A DNA stretch of 9,058 nt, from the NCBI GenBank assembly GCA_945869755.1, contig CAMBPW010000036.1:1-9058 (forward strand), read 5' to 3'. Shown piece after piece: positions 6,286 to 9,058 of this stretch (within the stretch, counting starts at the first letter, position 1; the number at the start of each line of letters is the position of its first letter). Position numbers and translations under genes: made by a program. The notes under the pieces are model-generated. The model was not told the DNA's origin. It saw only the letters and a program-made list of their open reading frames with translations, and did no database searches. The DNA is from an uncultured Gemella sp. GTDB lineage: Bacteria; Bacillota; Bacilli; Staphylococcales; Gemellaceae.

Positions 6286-8751
6286 ATGACAGAAAAAAAT
6301 AATGAAAAAATGTCTAGAAGAGCGAGATACTCTAACGAAAATGTAGACCCGGGGGGATTCGCTTCAAGAAAAACAGTTCAAAATTCTGAACAAAGAATTT
6401 CAAATATTAGACGAAGTACACCTCTAAGATCAAATAAAAATCAAGCACAAGAACAAGTTAATATAAGAAGACAAGTAGAAAATAATTCTACGAATAGATT
6501 ATCTAACGGAGAAGCGCGAGAAAATTTAAGTAGAGTAAATAGACCTACTCAAAGAAGAGTTTCAAATGATAATGTAGAAAGAAAAATTCCACAACAAAGA
6601 ATTAGTAGGCAAGTTCCGAAAAAAACGAATAAAAAATGGATAGGAAAACTTGTAAAGTATGGTTTGTATGTTGCAAGTTTGTCAATAATAATAGTATTTT
6701 TTATTTGCGTTTATTGGATATCACAAGCTCCAGCATTCGATTCAAAAATATTAGATAACAATCATAGAACTATAGTTTATGATGTTAATGGAACAGAAGT
6801 TGCAAAACTGGGAAATGAAATTGGAGATAATGCAACAATGGACGAAGTTCCACAGTTAATGCAAGATGCAATTTTAGCAACAGAAGATAATAGATTTTTT
6901 GAACACGGTGCTGTAGATTATAGACGTTTAATTGGTGCGGTATTTTCAAACTTAACAAGTGGTTTCGGATCGCAAGGTGGTTCTACTATATCCCAACAAT
7001 TGATTAAACGTACATTTTTAGATGATAATAAAACTATAAAAAGAAAAGTTCAAGAAGCATATTTAGCATATAAACTTGAACAAAATTATGACAAAGTTTC
7101 TATTTTTAATATGTACATAAATAGAATTTATTATTCTGACGGAGTTTATGGTTTAAAAACAGCAGCAAGATATTATTATGATAAAGAATTAAGTGAATTA
7201 ACATTACCACAAATGGCACTTTTAGCAGGATTGCCACAACAACCTAACGGCTATAATCCTTACGATTACCCAGAAAATGCGAAAAAAAGACGTGATACAG
7301 TACTTTATTTAATGCAATATCACGGAAAAATAACAGAAGAAGAGGCAAAAGAAGCGCAAGAGTCTGATATTTTAGCAGAAATTATTCCAAGAAGTGCAAA
7401 AAATAGATTTTTACTATCAAGTTCATTTGATTCTGATTATACAGCTTATATGAGTCAAGTTGCAGCTGAACTTAGAGCTAATTCAGCATTTAAAGATTAT
7501 GACGGAGATGTTTTAAATTTAGGTCTTAAAGTTTATACTAATTTAGATACTAAAATTCAAAAACAAATATCAACTAGTGTAAATAATAATGTAGTAAATA
7601 TTAAAGAAAATAGTGATGTTGCAATGGTAGTTTTAAATAATGAAACGAGTGGTGTGGCAGCTTTATTTGGAGGTAGAAATTTCCAATTTGGTGGATTTAA
7701 TATTGCCACTCAATCAAAATTACAACCTGGTTCTACGATTAAACCTATATTAGCATACGGACCAGCTGTTGAGTATTTAGGATGGTCAACTAATCAATTA
7801 ATAGAAGACAAAGCGATACCAGGAGTAAATATTCAAAACTGGTATAGACAATTCCATGGAAATGTTACTATGAATTATGCTTTAATGATGTCATCTAATA
7901 TTCCAGCGATAAAAACATATCAAACTGTTGGATTTAATAATGTAAAAACATTCGCAAGTTCTGTAGGAATAGAAGTAAATGATAATTCAATCACTTCTGC
8001 TATTGGTGGAAGTAGTGATGGATATAGTCCACTTCAAATGGCTGGAGCATTTGTGCCATTTTCAAACGGAGGAAATTATGCAACACCAAAAACAATTCGT
8101 CAAGTTTTTGATAATGAAGGTGATGAAATAGTTTCATTTTCTGTGAATGATAGAAAACAAGTTATGAAAGATACTACGGCATACATAATGACATCTATGC
8201 TAAGAAATGTTTTAGGTGGAAATGCACAATATGCAAAAGTTTCAGGTGTAGATACAGCTGTTAAAACTGGAACTACGACATTTTCTGAAGCAGATGCAAA
8301 TAAATACGGATTCGATTTAGATGATGCAGCCAAAGATTCGTGGATAGTTGGTTATAATTCTAGATATACAATATCTGTTTGGCAAGGTTTCGGAGAAATA
8401 GATGACTCCACAAAATATTTAACATTGCAAGATACTTCAAAAACACAAATGCTTTATCAAGTAAATATGCAAGCCATATCTAATATGTATCCTGCATCTT
8501 CGTTTAAAGTTCCAAATAATGTAGGAACATATAATGGAGGATTAAAAGTTTTAACTCCAGCAGAAAAAGCAGAAGTAGAATTAGCTGCACGAATAGCTGC
8601 TGAAAATCAAGAAAAAGAAAATAGTAGTAATAGTAATAACAGCAATAACACTGCTAATAGTACTACTAGTAACACTAACAATACTAACGGAACTACAACT
8701 AGTACTACTAATTCAAATACATCAAATACAAACACAACAACTAATAGATAA
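6286..8751 (+). CDS. pbp2: Class A penicillin-binding protein, PBP2-like (transglycosylase/transpeptidase)
   Basis: An 821-residue bifunctional cell-wall synthase. Residues 1-118 are a basic, Arg/Asn/Gln-rich cytoplasmic tail, and 126-146 are the single membrane span. The GT51 glycosyltransferase, which polymerises lipid II, shows ATEDNRFFEHGAVDY (198-212) with catalytic E200, QGGSTISQQLIKR (230-242), RKVQEAYLAYKLE (253-265) with second Glu E257, and NRIYYSDGVYGLKTAARYYY (279-298). The transpeptidase has SxxK at S483-TI-K486, SxN at S536-S-N538 and KTGT at 660-663, all intact. Motif wording such as YYSDGVYG, YLMQYHGKIT and AAKDSWIVGY is close to S. aureus PBP2 as I recall it, hence the symbol; other class A names are possible. 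The cytoplasmic tail looks about 80 residues longer than in S. aureus. Residues 775-821 are an extracellular Asn/Ser/Thr-rich tail. No recU neighbour is present. It is divergent from the grpB-like/murB operon. Confidence 0.95.
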   Translation: MTEKNNEKMSRRARYSNENVDPGGFASRKTVQNSEQRISNIRRSTPLRSNKNQAQEQVNIRRQVENNSTNRLSNGEARENLSRVNRPTQRRVSNDNVERKIPQQRISRQVPKKTNKKWIGKLVKYGLYVASLSIIIVFFICVYWISQAPAFDSKILDNNHRTIVYDVNGTEVAKLGNEIGDNATMDEVPQLMQDAILATEDNRFFEHGAVDYRRLIGAVFSNLTSGFGSQGGSTISQQLIKRTFLDDNKTIKRKVQEAYLAYKLEQNYDKVSIFNMYINRIYYSDGVYGLKTAARYYYDKELSELTLPQMALLAGLPQQPNGYNPYDYPENAKKRRDTVLYLMQYHGKITEEEAKEAQESDILAEIIPRSAKNRFLLSSSFDSDYTAYMSQVAAELRANSAFKDYDGDVLNLGLKVYTNLDTKIQKQISTSVNNNVVNIKENSDVAMVVLNNETSGVAALFGGRNFQFGGFNIATQSKLQPGSTIKPILAYGPAVEYLGWSTNQLIEDKAIPGVNIQNWYRQFHGNVTMNYALMMSSNIPAIKTYQTVGFNNVKTFASSVGIEVNDNSITSAIGGSSDGYSPLQMAGAFVPFSNGGNYATPKTIRQVFDNEGDEIVSFSVNDRKQVMKDTTAYIMTSMLRNVLGGNAQYAKVSGVDTAVKTGTTTFSEADANKYGFDLDDAAKDSWIVGYNSRYTISVWQGFGEIDDSTKYLTLQDTSKTQMLYQVNMQAISNMYPASSFKVPNNVGTYNGGLKVLTPAEKAEVELAARIAAENQEKENSSNSNNSNNTANSTTSNTNNTNGTTTSTTNSNTSNTNTTTNR
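8620..8748 (+). repeat. Low-complexity Asn/Ser/Thr coding tract
   Basis: The last 43 codons of the PBP gene are almost only Asn, Ser and Thr (AAT/AAC, AGT, ACT/ACA) in irregular two- to four-residue units such as NSNN, TNNTN and TSNTNT. The stop codon closes it normally, so it looks like a disordered wall-facing tail, and its repetitive codons are prone to length change. Confidence 0.8.
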
Positions 8752-8754
8752 AAT

Positions 8755-8818
8755 AAAATCAATGGACTGATCAAAAAATTATAAATATAGTTACTTATAC
8801 TTAAAAGTTATTGATTTT
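8755..8818 (+). terminator. Weak, possible hairpin after the PBP gene
   Basis: AAAATCAAT (8755-8763) pairs with ATTGATTTT (8810-8818) across 46 nt of AT-rich sequence that has little stable structure. A T-rich stretch follows. This may be a poor terminator or chance pairing in AT-rich DNA; the stronger hairpin lies 35 bp further on. Confidence 0.25.
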
Positions 8819-8852
8819 CAAATTTATTTTATAAAAACATAATAAATTATTT

Positions 8853-8916
8853 GGGAGCTACTTAATGAAATAGATTTCTTTGAAATTACTATTTTCGGTA
8901 GCTCCCTTGTATTTTT
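8853..8916 (+). terminator. Long compound hairpin terminator after the PBP gene
   Basis: The outer stem GGGAGCTAC (8853-8861) pairs with GTAGCTCCC (8898-8906). Inside are a 7-bp stem (8867-8873 with 8889-8895, one G-U) and a 5-bp stem (8874-8878 with 8882-8886) with a TTT loop. TTGTATTTTT follows. The plan, a GC-rich outer clamp around an AT-rich inner hairpin, is the same as in the hairpin at 4658-4720. It ends transcription from the PBP gene before the next promoter. Confidence 0.75.
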
Positions 8917-8935
8917 AACAAATTAAAAATTTTTA

Positions 8936-8964
8936 TAGATATGTTAAATATTATTTGATATAAT
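8936..8964 (+). promoter_or_regulatory. Extended -10 promoter of the last, partial gene
   Basis: TGATATAAT (8956-8964) is a perfect extended -10 (TG-N-TATAAT). TAGATA at 8936-8941 is a weak -35 at 17 bp. Transcription would start about 14 nt before the ATG at 8985. The ribosome binding site AGAGG is at 8972-8976, 8 nt before that ATG. Confidence 0.7.
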
Positions 8965-8984
8965 TTTATTAAGAGGTGAGTAGT

Positions 8985-9058
8985 ATGGAATACTATAAAA
9001 TAAACGATATAGTTTCATTAATAAAAAAATATGAAATAATGGCAATAAATTGTTATTA
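8985..9058 (+). CDS. Unidentified gene, 5' end only
   Basis: Twenty-four codons are visible before the window ends. The protein begins MEYYKINDIVSLIKKYEI, then MAINCY. This looks like the start of a cytoplasmic, mainly helical protein with no signal peptide. It is too short to assign to a family. ATG 8985 is chosen because AGAGG lies 8 nt upstream; an in-frame GTG at 8976 overlaps that site. It has its own extended -10 promoter and is separated from the PBP gene by a terminator, so it starts a new transcription unit. Confidence 0.7.
   Translation, partial: MEYYKINDIVSLIKKYEIMAINCY

Noticed and set aside
8100..8333. 77-codon minus-strand reading frame inside the PBP gene
   Set aside because: It covers the conserved KTG region of the PBP on the opposite strand and has no signals of its own.
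1..9058. Insertion sequence, prophage, CRISPR, toxin-antitoxin or defence island
   Set aside because: No transposase, integrase, repeat-spacer array, short toxin-antitoxin pair or defence-type domain was found. The genes are housekeeping or envelope functions with uniform base composition.
1..9058. tRNA, rRNA or other structured RNA gene
   Set aside because: Gaps between genes are AT-rich and short, with no cloverleaf or GC-rich block; all strong structures are terminator-like.

Overview
The window comes from a very AT-rich, walled, low-GC Gram-positive bacterium. TGG is used for Trp and TGA as a stop, ribosome binding sites are AGGAGG-like, and promoters are simple -35/-10 types. The penicillin-binding protein most resembles Staphylococcus aureus PBP2 as I recall it. 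A member of the Bacilli such as Gemella is the most likely source; the genus is an inference.

Left part (1-2523): the last 22 codons of an FtsX/MacB-type ABC permease, then a perfect-palindrome terminator. Next is a monocistronic five-span membrane protein of unknown function with its own promoter and terminator, followed by a monocistronic AGCS-family sodium:alanine/glycine symporter with a clean terminator.

Middle (2524-4720): a membrane-anchored protein with one rhodanese domain and what looks like a second, cysteine-less one. A GT4-type glycosyltransferase lies 50 bp downstream with no terminator between. This unit ends in a long compound hairpin that abuts the murB stop codon and probably serves both converging transcripts.

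Right part (4719-9058): on the minus strand, a diverged GrpB-family gene overlaps murB by 7 nt, driven by a TTTACA-17-TATAAT promoter. Divergent from it is a class A penicillin-binding protein (PBP2-like) with a long basic cytoplasmic tail containing SRxxR motifs and an Asn/Ser/Thr-rich C-terminal tail. MurB makes UDP-MurNAc in the cytoplasm and the PBP polymerises and cross-links the resulting lipid II outside, so this intergenic region serves two steps of peptidoglycan synthesis. After a second compound hairpin, an unidentified gene begins under an extended -10 promoter and runs off the window.

No RNA gene, CRISPR array, insertion sequence, prophage or defence system is visible. The region reads as ordinary chromosome. 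The points most worth checking are the PBP cytoplasmic tail, the GrpB-murB coupling, the double rhodanese, the T11 tract in the PBP promoter spacer and the two related long hairpins.
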